Counted from the first letter of the stretch, positions 13,431 to 26,504 are shown. The stretch is 64,000 nucleotides of DNA from Lolium rigidum (GCF_022539505.1 NC_061508.1:68333754-68397753); one strand, 5' to 3'. The notes: generated from the letters alone by a model not told the origin. Translations and numbers: made by a program.

Positions 13431-13791
13431 CGGAGCTCCAGGGGATGGGGTTGGCGTCGCGGTGGGGATGTGGGATGCGGAGCGGTGGAGGTGGCGCGCC
13501 GGAGCTCCGGCAGACGCGGTGGCAAAGCTCCGACGGTGATGCCCCAGATGCAGTTTTCAGTTTTGCAACCGTGAAGGAGATGGTGCTTTTTTTACCTCGC
13601 GTGTAAAGCTGCCAGCCTCATTACAAAAGAATTGAAAGGAAAAGCCTATGCGGTTGCGCACTTTTTCGTAGGCTGATCCCTTGTAATTTTACGACGTATG
13701 CGCTCTTTTTTACATAGCCTGGTGCCGCGCGTGCGACGACCAGTGGAGCGCTCCGCGGTGATCGATGCAGCGGCTCGCGTCAGATCGGCCC

Positions 13792-13907
13792 GGGTGCAGA
13801 ATAATATTCTGCTCCCTGGGTGTCAAATAGCGCGTCTATATATATATATATATATATATATACCTGCACTATTCTGCAACCAGTTGCAGAATAATATTCT
13901 GAGCACC
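13792..13907. mobile_element. Foldback element with (TA)13 core
   Basis: Starts GGGTGCAGAATAATATTCTG and ends CAGAATAATATTCTGAGCACC around a (TA)n tract at 13837-13862; same group as the elements at 1148 and 6635. It lies just before the first GTACTTC motif at about 13912, so it marks, or is near, the left limit of the composite element. Confidence 0.5.
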
Positions 13908-15011
13908 GATTCGTACTTCTCTGGACACGAGCTTGTACTGCCTCGGAACTTTTTTGCAGCGTGCGTTCGTACTTCTATGTGTTCTTCATGGAATCGATGT
14001 TTCTGTCCCGAAATCGATCTGTTTGTTGTTTTCTAGTGTCGTAATTATTTTTTCTAGCTAGTATACACCAATCCGCACGCACGCATTACAACTTTTACAA
14101 GATTTAACAAGTTTTTGAATTTGAATTGATCCGCCGGCATGTCCGTTGCGTACTTATTCCGCGAATCAAAATTGGCGTACTGGATCGTCGTTTTTAACAT
14201 GGAATTCGAGTTCCATTCGCACCGATATGCATATATTAGTGAATCAAATGTTTAATCTGGTTGTAATTTTGCTAGAATCGCTGATTCGGTAGTTGCCCGT
14301 GGAGAGCAGTTCCGCCGTTATCGGTTCATCGATTTCTAGTCGTTTTCGCTTTTTTGTTTGTGTTTCGTTAAATTGATTTGTTTCTAGCCGTCAAATTCAT
14401 ACTATAATGCTCATTGAATTACTAAAAGTCGATCTGGAATTCGCGATCGAATCCGTTGGCGGGTTTGCGTTCCGTTTGCCGTCGGAACATGCGGGTGGGT
14501 ATGAGTTCATCATTTTTTTCGTGAATTATTGTTTTGATAAAGTTATAGTAGTTGTTATATCGTTATTAATTCCAGATATACTCATATATAGTTTGTTTGT
14601 TTCGATTTTTTTTCCGACTTGTTCGTCAAATCGACCGATCATCTATGTTGCAAACTGAACTTTTCAGTGTAGCGAGGTTGTACTTCTGCTCTATGTAGTT
14701 TGTTATTTCTTTGTTTTCCGTTGCGATTTACATGTTTTTCTATATAAGGTGTATCTTTATCCATTGCTTTTTTGTGTGTTTTTATCTTGTTAGCTGTGCG
14801 GATGGATAACTTTTGCTGGTTGTTTGTATAGTGATCTTCTTCGTATCCGCGCCCGTACTTCTCGGGCGGTCTAGCTATACTTCTATCAGATAATGTTTAT
14901 CTTCTATGCACGTTTTTCTCTATTTCTGTTCACGCCTATATAAGTGTTCCTTTCTCATTGAGCGCAGCCATAAACTTGATCAGATCTTTCATCTTTTTCT
15001 ATCGTCTCCCA
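13908..15011 (+). promoter_or_regulatory. Leader of the exonuclease gene
   Basis: AT-rich, with several GTACTTC motifs (about 13912, 13969, 14677, 14855) and no convincing open frame. It probably contains the promoter and 5' UTR of the exonuclease gene; no clear TATA box could be chosen. Confidence 0.3.
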
Positions 15012-15705
15012 ATGGCCAAAACCCCCTTCTCCCACGAATACAAACTCCCTTGCCATGGCACAACCGAGATGAATGTGTTGTACACCAACACGGCATCCGG
15101 AGTAGAGGCATGGCTTACTTCAATTGAATCTACTCTTGATGCTTCGAAAGGAAGTTTGTGGGGATAGATGTTGAGTATGACGAGCTTAGAGGATCCGAGC
15201 ATTAATCCGAAGAAGGCCGCTGTCATCCAACTTTGTGTGGGCACCGAAGTTTTGGTGTACCACGTTTGCCATGCTCGATGAAAGGAGTGAGAAGTTGTAT
15301 AATTTCCTATATGGGTACCGGTACACATTCGCTGGATTCTGCACTGCCGAAGATCGTAATGTTCTTGGTCGTTCTCAATTTTATATCCATAATATCAAGG
15401 ACATCCAGATGATTTGGAGAGACCCGGACAACAAGAAGAGGACTCAAGGTCTGAAAGATGTTGCTGCAGCCATTATAGATCCATTTTACATGAAGATGAA
15501 AGATGGATTTGGTACGACGGAGCATAGCATGTGGGCTAATGCGCCTCCTCTCCCACCTGAACATATTTTATATGCTGCGAGGGATGCATATGTGACCTAC
15601 GAGGTGTATAAGCGTTTGGATGTTTTCGAGAGAGGATTTTTTTCTCTTTACAAACGTTCGAGAAGAAACGTGGCAGGGATTGGTGAATACCTTAAAGTAG
15701 TTTGA
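15012..15705 (+). pseudogene. DEDDy 3'-5' exonuclease (Werner-exo-like), frameshifted
   Basis: Starts at ATG 15012 (MAKTPFSHEYKLPCHG) and ends at a stop at 15705. All three exonuclease motifs are visible across frames: Exo I FVGIDVEY (Asp and Glu of DxE), Exo II around FCTAEDRNVLG, and Exo III YAARDAYVTYEVY (the Y-x3-D signature of the DEDDy subclass). The family removes nucleotides from 3' DNA or RNA ends using two metal ions. The frame changes near 15150, near 15200 and near 15273, each by a single base, so the gene as read cannot be translated throughout. The longest intact part is 15286-15705. It lies inside the GTACTTC-rich domain and reads in the same direction as the Ulp1 gene. No intron is needed. 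Confidence 0.75.
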
Positions 15706-16020
15706 TTAGTTTTCCTTACGAATTTATCCGAAATATATAATGTAATCCGGTATTCGAGTTTATCCTTAATAAATTTCATTTTTTTTTATTTGTGAACAAA
15801 CATGTACTTTTTTTTTTTCGTTACAGTATATCATGTTTGTTGTCATTTTTCACGCAACTAAATGTTTATTATTCTTATGGAACTCAAGAATTTTCAGCTT
15901 GTACTTCCTTTCTTTATACTGCGGTACTTCCCGTCCATGAATAACTGTACTTCCGGGTTGTTCATCTTGATTGTTGTTGAAGATCAAGATTCATATGTTT
16001 GTACTTCGTAGTTCGTATCT
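15706..16020 (+). other. 3' flank of the exonuclease gene
   Basis: AT-rich spacer with poly-T runs and several GTACTTC copies (about 15901, 15925, 15946, 15999); no gene. Confidence 0.5.
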
Positions 16021-16488
16021 CTTACTTATGTACTTGTTGTGCCTCTATTCTAGTACTTCCTTGTGAGAGGGTGGGGGGGGTTGGGGGGGGGTTCCCCCCC
16101 ATACATAAAATCTGATATATATCTTTGTTACTGCGAGATCAAGATTTTATAGTGTGTACTTTTGTATCTCTTACTTATGTACTTGTTGTGCCTCTATTCT
16201 AGTACTTCCTTGTGAGAGGGTGGGGGGGTTGGGGGGGGGTTCCCCCCCATACATAAAATCTGATATATATCTTTGTTACTGCAGATCAAGATTTTATAGG
16301 GGTGTACTTTTGTAGCTCTTACTTATGTACTTGTTGTCCCTCTATTCTAGTACTTCCTTGTGAGAGGGTGGGGGGGGGGGTTGGGGGTTGGGGGGGGGGG
16401 TTCCCCAACCCCATACATAAGTAGTACTGAATAAAATCGATTATATATTTTGTTACTACAGATCAAGATATATAAGTTGTACTTCGTA
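16021..16488. repeat. Three tandem ~148-bp units with G/C tracts
   Basis: Units begin at 16021, 16170 and 16318, each starting CTTACTTATGTACTTGTTG. Each contains a block of long G runs separated by TT and followed, in the first two, by a C run; the third has a longer G block and fewer C. The G runs could form a quadruplex, and the G and C runs could pair as a hairpin. Units also carry the GTACTTCC motif. Confidence 0.85.
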
Positions 16489-17487
16489 GCCCTTACTTCT
16501 GTACTACTTATGCCTATACTCTCGTACTTCCCTTTTGTAATTTTGTTATTGGAATTCAAGATTCATAGTTTGTACTTTTCTTTTTGTTGTGAGCTTGTAC
16601 TTCTATTAGTTTTTATTCAGTACTTGCTGCTTCTTCACTTTATCCTACATGGGATATTCTATTTGATGTATTTCTTTTTATAATTTAATATTATGAGTTT
16701 TTGTACTTTTTTTTTCAAGCCTGTACTTCTATTTGCTTCAGAGTCATCTATGATATATTTTTTATTAATTGTATTCTTGTAAATTAAAGTTGTACTTACT
16801 TGTACTTGTATCCTGTACTTCCTTATCGTTTATGCTTTGTATTTCCTTTACGCTGCCCTTTGTTTTTTGTTTTTAAGGCTGTACTTATTTGTTTGACATG
16901 CCGGGTAACGGCCGGTCGGGCTTTTACGGGCCCGATTTGTTATAGATTGGTATTTTTCGGCCCATTTAATTGTGGCCCGGTGGCGTCCGTATGCGTCTCT
17001 TGCATCATAGCCGCAAGTTGTGCAGCCGTTCCGCATCGTCCGCACGGCGTAACTCCACCTTCCCCACTCTCTCTTCGCTTTCCTCGTCTCTCGTCGCGAG
17101 AGGGAGCTGGCTGCGCGGTTGCGGCGACGGAGCCGCTGCTTTCTTCCGGTACGAGCAACTTCTCCGCGCCCCTCCCTATCTCGCGCGGTACTTCTATTCC
17201 GTCTATCCTTCTCCGGCCCCTCAAATTTTCTCCCGCGAATGCTCTCGTGAGGTTGGGTTCCGGATTAGGGGTTACTGTTCATAGCTTAGGGTTTCCTGCT
17301 TTTGTAGATCTTGTTTGTTCTTTCCTTTTGTATCGCGCAGCGTGTCTTCTTGTTTGTCTGCTGCATTCTCCTCGGACTAATTCGTTTTGATTTTTGCTTT
17401 TTGATGTGTGGTTGGTTTGCAGGGTTCGTGTTCATGTGCTTCTGATCTCCGCGTTGACTGGGAGAGGTCGATTTTATTTTTTTAGTC
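16489..17487 (+). promoter_or_regulatory. Promoter and 5' UTR region of the Ulp1-like gene
   Basis: 16.49-16.93 kb is GTACTTC-rich, and its final part (about 16785-16930) is similar to 26.98-27.19 kb downstream of the gene. 17.0-17.3 kb is GC-rich as in a 5' UTR. The region from about 17385 (GTGTGGTTGGTTTGCAG) looks like the end of a leader intron before the ATG at 17488. Confidence 0.4.
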
Positions 17488-20400
17488 ATGGATCCTGCCC
17501 CGAAATCCCCACTGCCTCAGGAAACCCAAGGTAATTTTATGTTTCGTTTTGTTTTTGTGGTACTTAATTGCGGCGAAAATTGTGCTTCCCTTTAGATCTC
17601 GAATTAGTTTATACAATGTTAATTCTTGCGTTGCTTGTGCAGTCATTCTCCATATAAATATACTTATCCGGTATTCATATATGTACTTACTTGTTGGTAC
17701 AAGTTGTACTTCCCTTGTTTAGTTTCATATCTTGAGTTATTTTTTTACTCATGGATGTGTGTTATCCGACAACGAAATTATTCTAATTGGTTTTGGTTTT
17801 GTTTTCTACTGTATATTCGGTCATGTGCTTGTTGTTACATGTACTTATTTATATGTACCGGTTGTACTTCCCTTGTTTAGTTGCATATCTGCATGGTTTA
17901 TTTTTTACTTTTTTTTGTACCAGTTGTACTTCCCTTGTTATTTTGACAATGGAAATTCTCCTAATTATTTTCTGTTTTTGTTTCTACATGTACATGTACT
18001 TATCTGATGTTAGTACATGTACTTCTTTTCAGATTCATGTGTATGTTCTTATTTTGTAGTTCTTTATTTTTAGTCTTGCTCTCTCCTAGTTTTGTTTTTG
18101 CATTTTTCTTGTTTTGATTGTTTCTAATCTACTTATCATCTTATATTGTTCATTTTACTATGTCTGAACCCATTTCTTTTTTTTAGGTGAAGTTACAGTT
18201 ATTAAGAAAGCGAAATTGTTTGCCGCCGATGGCAAACTAAGTCTCGTTGCCGGTATTCCTATCGTTTTCCCTGATGTTACTGTGAGGATTAGGAGTGAGG
18301 ATGAGGTTAAGAAAAGCTCTTCTACATCTGGTAATCATTTTTAATATGATCCTTGTTTGTGTGCTCATTGTCTTGTTTTTTTGTGATTTTTGTATTGTCA
18401 TGCTTGTTCTCTTTTGTTATGTGAATCATAAGACAACTAAAATATATGCTCTTAAGAGAAATAAGACTTGTGTATTCTATATTTTGTAGCGAGTTGTACT
18501 TCCCTTGTTTTTAGTTTCAAATAATGCAGTTAATTGCATTGCACTTATCTGATATGTATTGTTGGACTTCCTTACCTTTTATTTTACCATTTTAGGAAAT
18601 TAAATATTTTTTCATTGCTGTTGTAATTAATTTTTTTCTTTTTCTTTAATGAGATGCAGATTTGCAAACTGAAACTACTGACAAGGATATCACTGTAGAA
18701 GAGACTTATGGAGATGGAGATCGAATGTCTGCTCATGATGGTTCTGAGCAAGGTGAAGGTGATATAGGTTCTTTGGAGTTGTCGTTAACTCCTACTCAGG
18801 ATGTTGACGGCACGAGCCGATTACTCGGATAGAAGATGTTCCGGCCCGGCTTGCTGCTTTGAGGAAGAAAGGGTTGCACGAGAAAATTGTGCGTGCTAGG
18901 GAACGAAAGGTCAAGGCGATTCATGATGCAGGAGCATCTAATGTTGGTCCCATAGCTTACCATCGTAGGGAACGGAGGAGCAAGGTGGCTCATGATGATA
19001 GCGAGGCTCCTCCTTATGATAGCGATGCGACTATTGATGATAGTGTGGCGGCCCATGTTGATCCTGAGTCTGATCCTGCGTCTGATGCAGATGCTGATGT
19101 GGCGGCTCATGTTGATCCCGAGTTTGCTTCTGCGTCTGATGCAGATGCTGATGCGGCGTCCGATGATGATAATGCGGATGCTGCTCCTGCGTCTGATGCA
19201 GATGCTGATGTGGCGGCTCATGTTGATCCCGAGTCGATCCCGCGTCTGATATTAATTTGTCCCTTGTTGTTCCTAGCAGTCCTGTTACCACGCACAGGAA
19301 AAGGGGTGTTGTCCGAAAGAAGAGGATGGCTGATGCTGGTATAGCTGGTACCCCCCGCAGAAGTCCTCGTGTCTCTGCTGTGTCTAGTGTTGATGGTAGC
19401 ACACGGCAAAGCCCACGTATTCTAAATATGCAGAAAGCTAGCCCTCTTGGTGTTATTGCTAAGGGGAAGCAAGCTAAATCTAAGGTGGAAGCAGGCTCAT
19501 CTCACTTCATTTTAGTTTTTATCAACTTACATGATATCTCTGTATCTTTTCTAATTACTTGATAATTTTGTATCTGTAGGTTTCTGCTTTTAAGAAGGAA
19601 AAGCCTGCTGGATGCTACTTGAGTGGTAAGAGTGTTGTTGATAAGCCGAAGGTGAATCCTAAGACGGTGAAAAAATCTGCTCCTAAGAGAAAGAAAAGCT
19701 GTTTGTTTTAAAGAAGATGAAGATTTTGTGCTCGAGGATCATCGGGTTTCGATGATGACATTCCTAAGGTTACCTCCTGTTTTTTTCATATATTATTATA
19801 TGCCTCCTCTAGTTGTTTATATGTATGGTCTTTTCTTTTTCTTGGTGCTAGTACTCCCTCATTTGAATAACTTGTACTTCATGTGTTCCTTCTCTTGTAC
19901 TTCCCTTTCTTTTCATATTTATTATATGCCTCCTCTAGTTGTTTATATGTATGGTCTTTTTTTTTGTGCTAGTACTTCCTCATTTGAATAACTTGTACTT
20001 CATGTGTTCCTTCTCTTGTACTTCCCTTTCTTTTTCATATTTATTATATGCCTCCTCTAGTTGTTTATATGTATGGTCTTTTTTTTTTGTGCTAGTACTT
20101 CTTCATTTGAATAACTTGTACTTCATGTGTTCCTTCTCTTGTACTTCCTTTCTTTTTCATATTTATTATATGCCTCCTCTAGTTGTTTATATGTATGGTC
20201 TCTCTTTTTCTTGGTGCTAGTACTTCCTCATTTGAATAACTTGTACTTCAAGTGTTCCTTCTCTTGTACTTCTTTTTTTATTTAGTGTACTGTTTTGTAA
20301 TTATCTGTTTGTGATTCTATCTCATGCATGTAATGTTCTTTTAAATTTTGTATAAGGTTGTTAAGAGGAGGAGAGGGCAGGCAGAACCTTCTGCTGTGGT

Positions 20401-23400
20401 TCATGATGAAAATGAGCGGAGGAGGAGAGGGCGAGCGGAACCTTCACTCGTGGTTAATGATGAAAATGAGCGGTTTAATACTTGTTGCCGGGTGCTCTTT
20501 GAAGGAATTAACTCTCTGCTTTGGTTTGCTTGAGGAAAGACACAAGTCTGTTGGTTCGTGAAGGCTGGATTGGGTCATATTGGGGATTTCAAGATAAGAA
20601 CAAACATCAATCGACGTCTTATGTCCTTTACGATGTACCATATCGATCCTGTCACGATGAATTTGGATCTTGGAGATGGTACCAAGATTATTCAGATCAA
20701 TGCTGATGCAATTCACAAGTTGTTTGCGCTTCCTTTTGGCGAGAATTCACCTCCTAGGCCTTCAGATAGTATACATGATGATGCTTTGATGAGGTTAAAG
20801 GCTGAGTTAGGTTATGCCGGGAATAAGCAAATTGAGACGAAGAATCTTAGGAGGTTACTTGGAAATCTTGTGAAAGACCCGACCAATGATGCTTTGGCTT
20901 TGAAGGTTTTCGGTCTTGTTCTTTATAACAAATTTATCCGCCTCGGCTATACTACTCGTGTTTCAAGGGAAGCCGCAATGGTTGAAGATTTTGATATCCT
21001 CAAGCTTAAGGATTTTAACTTGTGCCGACTTGTAGTTGATGAGCTTAGGAAAGTTTGTTTTGAGCTGGCAGGCATCAAAATCAGATTGGGCTGCTATTCC
21101 TGGCTGTGCCATTGCTCCTCTTCTCATGTATCTTGACTGCATTGACCACAGGAAGCTAAATCCTAGGGATAAACGCACACCTCGTGCACTTTTCATGAAT
21201 CCAACGAATCTTTTGAAGCTTTCTGATCTTGATTGTATTAAGGAAGGTGATCGGAAGCCTTCTTCGTGGATTTATGGCAAGTTACCGGTGAGTCCACTTT
21301 CTTCTTTTATTCTTGTTTTTTTTTATTTTTGTTTCATTCAACTTTTGATTTTAACATTGTTTTTATCTTCATGTGCGTTTGCAGTGGAAATCACGTGGTG
21401 ATATTGTGTTCTTTGATGATGTACCTAGAATGACTGGTGGGCGTTTGACTCCTTCGAAGAGGAGTAGCTCTTCTCTTGCGGCTTTTCGGTCTTCTAGACC
21501 TTTTTGGCGAGTAGTAGCGGTGGATGCTGCTCTGGATGGGCAATGTGCTCCAGCGGAGTCTTTGACTTGTTAATGTTTGTGGGGATATTGAAGCTCTCCT
21601 TTCAAAAGCATATGATTTGTCTCTTCAAATACCTACATACGCCAAGCGGCGAGCTACACTTCGCTGGCTTCTTGCCTCTCGAACTTTGTTTTGATGAAGT
21701 TGCGGCAAAGGATACCCTTGATTTGGAGGTCTGCAAACATTGTGCACTTTCAGACTAGCATTGTTCACATGCGACAGGGTTTGTGCCTGTTCAAGGCATC
21801 CCAGGATGCTCGTTGCAAACCATATGAGGAAAAAGCTGAGGCATATTTGAAGGCCATGAATGATGCTGATGCAGCTGCTGCAGCTGCTTCTTCCGCTGCT
21901 GCTGCTGCTGGTTTTCCCCCGGGCTTGGCTTGTCTGCTTGTGCGTCCCCGTACTCCTACCGTCGCCGATGCTTCGGTTCATCTCTTGGAGATGTGAGATT
22001 TTCTCGTATTTTTATTTTGATCTTCTTTTTTAGATGCAAAGCTGAACTTCTTTTCTTTTATCTTTGTCTTATGCTTTCTTTTTTTCAAATTTTTTTGTAA
22101 TGACTTTATTTCTATTTTATTTTTATGCGAGGCTACTACCAATGAAGATTTGCTCGCTGTCGATACTCCTCCATGTGATGATTTGGAGGTCTGCGAATAC
22201 TTTTACGGATGTACGTCGGGATGACAAGGAGAATTTTGTGGATGCCATGGATGATCTGCTGGTCCGGCAAGGACGGTGCTGAAACTCTCGATGAGCGAGG
22301 AAGCTCCGATGGTGTTAAGTGTCCTCATGCTGGTGAAGGACCGAATACTGGTTCGTCCATGCTCCTGCTACGGCTGATGTTACCATTGCTCCTGTTATTC
22401 CTGAAGTTACCAAGAGTGATGTTGTCACTTGCTACTCTTAATGCTTGAAGCGAGATACTTATAAAGTTGACGCGCCCCCTTATCTTGTTGCTCCGACCGA
22501 GAGCCTTCACCTTTGGTTTCGCAACTTGTGCCGGCAAGCACTTTATTCTGTCTGTTGCGCCTTCTAGGCGAGGAGGACAATCTTCGCTGAACAAGGCGAG
22601 GAGCCGACTCCGACATCTCAAGATTTAGGCAAGACCTCGTAAAGTTCATGCTTTGGTAGTTTGATTTGCTTTTGTTTGTTGCTCTTTGTGTGGTGTGCTT
22701 TGCAAGTGTTGGGGATGTTGGGAATGTAAACTACCTTGAACAAAATATCGTTAGATTATGTATGTTCTTGTTTATCGGACCTGGGTTGTAAAATAAAAAA
22801 TTCAGTTTCTTTGTCTATTAAGTTTGTGTTCGGAAACATAGAAAAGAAGTGTGCAGATTTGCTTGTACTTCCTGTTTCACTTTTCTGTTTTTTACCTTGA
22901 CGTTACATGTACTTTTCTGTTTACCTTGCTTGTACTTCCTTACATGTACATCCTTCTGCACGAAAAGGATTGCAGCTTTGTAGATATATAGTCATGAATT
23001 TTCTGCTCCTGTACTTCCCTGGCAATTGTGTTTGTACTTCCCACAACTTAGGTAGTTGAGTACACTTAGTTCTACTTTTTTCAGCTTGTACTTCTTTGCA
23101 CATGGACCTGCACTTCTTTTCTGTGTAGTCCTGTACTTCTCTAGTCTGTGCACTTCAAACTGTATTTTTTTTATAATCTTTGAATCATATCATTTTATGT
23201 TTATTCTTTTTAAGGTCGTGATGTTTTTAATTTCTTTTTGTTTCATGCAGCCTCTCGGTACCGCAATTATTACGCAAAACTTCGAGAAAGTATTGACAAG
23301 TTTTTCTATTACGTTACAAAAGTAAAAAGCGGTGATGAAGTAGCGTAAGTTGATATTATTTTTTTATGCAACAATCCTTATGGCAACTCTTTCTCATATT

Positions 23401-26400
23401 GACATGTTTAATTAAATATTATTTTATTATTATTTTTCGGGGATAAGGTGATGTTTCGTAATAAATTTTGCGAAGCTACTTGTTAAGGATGTTTCGGAAT
23501 CATTTAACTTGCGTGGGATGCTATCAAGTACTGTAGCTGAAATTGGCATTCACACGATGAGGGAGAAATACAAGGGCACCGGCAAGCTTATTGTTCCTTT
23601 ACGGGTTTGTGTAAGTTGCAGACATTTATGATGTAGTTTTGTTACTTACCTATCTTTTTTTCCCCTGGTATTTGAAGTCTGTTACTTACATTTCAGCGTA
23701 AGATATGGAACGGATCCTTTGACAAAAATGTGAGGTCTTGGTTTACTGAATCTGGACTTGAGCGTATGGACGGGCATGATATTGTGAGTAAACTTTTTAA
23801 ATTTGTTTTGTATAATATAAATTTTCTTGCTGATGCCTTTCTTATATATTAATTGTCCATTTTTACGGGTTGTTTTTCCAACTTTTGATCCTCCAAAATC
23901 TAGAGATGCGGTTGGACATTACGTCGTGGTTACGGCTGAATCCGAGGGATAGATCTTTCCAGTATATTGATTCTTTGTATACATGCAAAGATCCTCTCTG
24001 GATGGTTCATGTTCAACAAGATGACGAAGAATATAAAGCGACTTTGGGCGAGATGCTTCCCGGGACATGCAAGACCCTCTCGGTCCACTTACTATTGATG
24101 ACTTGAAGACGAGTACTTGTGTACACCGCAGCGAGGACAATGCGTGAGACATGTGTTATTTTTTTAATCTATAATTTTTGCACATCATTTATATGTCCTT
24201 TATTGTCATGATGTATCTTGTTTTTCTGCAGTCGGGACTGTGGTTTCTTTATGTTACATACCGTTGGGTCTTGGAATGGTAGGTCGCTTACAGAATTTAC
24301 ATGCAAGGACATTCCTAACATAAAGAAAACCATGCTCTTTAGCTGGTCGACGTGTGGAATTTTTGAAGTGGATCTGGTGGGTTTGTTTGGGTATCATCCA
24401 GGTTAGTACTTTTTTTTTTTTGCATATCATGTTCTTGACCTGTTCGTTTCTTTTTTCATGTAGGCTTCCTGCATTTACTTCCTCTTTTTACCTTCTGTAC
24501 TTCTAATATATATCTGTTGTACTTCTTGTTTAATCTTCTTGTACTTCTCTGTTTTTACAGTTTTTTCCTGTACTTCCTATTTTTTCTTGTTTTTTTTGGA
24601 TTCAAAGTTAATTTTTAATAAGTTTCAGATACATTTTTTTAAAAAGTTTACAACTGACTTCTTGTTTGCAGCTCAATCTCTTGATCTTGATGAAGAGAAT
24701 TTCTGTCTTTTCGATAGCCAGACTCAGATCTTTGTCCCTGAAGCTGATGTCGTTAACATCGATAGTCAAGATGATGATTCTGTGAAGAGAACGACAACAA
24801 ATCCTTTGATTCTCCGAAGAATAAGTCGGCTGATGTTCTTGGGAAGGCTACTGTTATTGAAAAGACAGTTGTGGATGCTGAAGTTATATCCTCTGATGAT
24901 GACTTTGTTACCCCAAAGACTAGGTCTGGAAAGGTACTTAGTCCTGTTAAGAAGAGAAAGGATCCTTCGGTCGACTCGGCTAATATCACGACTACAAAGA
25001 GGGCTCCAAGAAGACCCAAGAAGTGGAGTGGATCTGTAGAGATTTTAAAGCCTGGTGAGTTCAATCAGCTTAAAAATGCAAGGCTGCTTAAGGACTTCAT
25101 GCTGAGCAAGCATGGAGTCGAAAAATATGGAAGGTATGATATCTTTTTATGATCCTTCTGACCACATGTTTTTTCCTGAACTTTTTCTTTTCTTTTTTGA
25201 CCTGTTTTTCCCCTCTGTAATGATTTTTGTTTTTTGTGTCTATACAGTGTCAATTACTGTAGATTTGTCCATGGGAAGGATACGTTTGGCGATGATATTG
25301 AATCATTATTTACCGGCAAAGAATTGGCTAAGGCCTTTGGAGATCTTGGGGAGTTAGAGGGTGAAATGATGAGCTATATTATCTGCCGGTGGAAGGAGGA
25401 TCCCACCCGGAATCATGTCTTTGCTTCGGAACGCGTGTCCTATTGTCTCCCTACTTTCTTACGGTGAATAATATAGTTTCTCTTCTTTCTATTTTATAAG
25501 CTAGTTGTTATTTGTTGAATAGTCATAACATTTTTAACTATAATCTTTTTACGTGTAGTATTTGCTAGAAATGGACGGCATGACTGTGAGCAAGAACTTT
25601 GATGTTGTAAGGGTCGTGCGAGTTTCCAAGACTATTTGAAACCGGCGAGAGAATCTCTTGATTCGCAAATCCGGTAATACATTCAATATAAAACTTTGAT
25701 GCCCTAACACTGCTCGCACTTCTGCTGAGTTTTATTTTTTGATGTACTTTTTAATAACGAGATCATCATGCCCTACTTGTAAGACGATGCCTGGTTCACA
25801 ACGAAGCATCATGTCTTGTATGTCATGAACAAGTATCGTGCAACCTTTGATGTTCTCGATTCGTTTGATTGGAGTAGCCACAAAGAACTTTCTCGGAGTT
25901 CGTTCCATGCTTGCGGATGTCAAGGAGATTGTATGTTCTAATAATTTTCACGCTTGATTTTCGACATTTTTTTTAGGTTAAATATCCCTTTGCTTAACGT
26001 CATTCCTTTTTTATTTCAATGTTAAAACGAGGCTCGAAGGTTGACCTTAGTCATGGAAGGAGTTTATGGCAAACAACATTATGCCAAAAGTGGTCATCCC
26101 AATTGGAACAATGTCTCAAAGAAGCCGAACTATGTGCACGTCCCCAAGCGGGGTTTCAACCGGTGTGGCTACTCTTGTTTGAAGTTTGCATCTTCTTTTG
26201 ACGGTGACCAAGTCGTTACGGACATTGCGAGATGATGATGTATGTTTTTATCTTCATAGATGAAGTAATTTTTTCTTATATTTACTGTATTTTTCTTTTT
26301 TCATAATTCTTGCTTTTTCTGTTTATTTATATGCAGCCTCGCGTTGATGATTGGAAGGCGAGTACTTGTACTCAATCGTGTTCCATGTCAACAACAAGGT

Positions 26401-26504
26401 TCCTCTACATGATACGCCGGTGGAAATTCAATGCCTTTCTCCACATTACTGTGTTGTCTACCCAAGGAGAAGAGCTTATTATGATGCTTAGCCAGATGGC
26501 ATAG
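17488..26504 (+). pseudogene. Ulp1/C48 peptidase-family transposon gene, multi-exon, decayed
   Basis: Start ATG 17488 (MDPAPKSPLPQETQ); the first splices are clean: exon 17488-17530, exon 18187-18330, then a long exon from 18660 to about 19485. That exon encodes an Asp/Ala-rich repeat region (SDADADVAAHVDPE) and a basic segment. Exon 20357-21287 encodes a conserved globular region (KIIQINADAIHKLFALPFGE and following) of the kind that precedes Ulp1 domains in grass transposon proteins. Two protease-like modules follow. The first has His in GHYVVV (about 23916), Asp in YIDSLY (about 23969) and Cys in RDCGFFMLH (24232-24401). The second has His in KHHVLYVMN (about 25805), Asp in VLDSFDW and Cys in FNRCGYSCLKFASS (about 26163). 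C48 enzymes cleave SUMO or related isopeptide bonds. Single-base frameshifts (about 18818, 19234, 19705, 23950, 26360) indicate a non-functional copy or consensus errors. Middle exon limits are approximate. Confidence 0.6.
19783..20275. repeat. Intronic tandem array, 4 x ~120 bp
   Basis: Four units, each with ATTATATGCCTCCTCTAG, then a T-rich tract, then GTACTTCCTCATTTGAATAA and two more GTACTTC copies. The array lies in an intron of the Ulp1-like gene and multiplies the directional motif about threefold per unit. Confidence 0.9.

Larger units (their letters stand above)
9606..13791. other. Largely non-coding interval with scattered short frames
   Basis: About 4.2 kb with no recognised gene. 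Minus-strand frames at 10046-10793 and 11772-12122 are the longest; none matches a family I know. 13.16-13.55 kb is GC-rich with frames in every phase. A 126-bp tandem duplication and a G25 tract are listed separately. Confidence 0.4.

Noticed and set aside
16050..16410. CRISPR-like array from regular repeats
   Set aside because: Only three long units with no spacer structure, in plant nuclear DNA.
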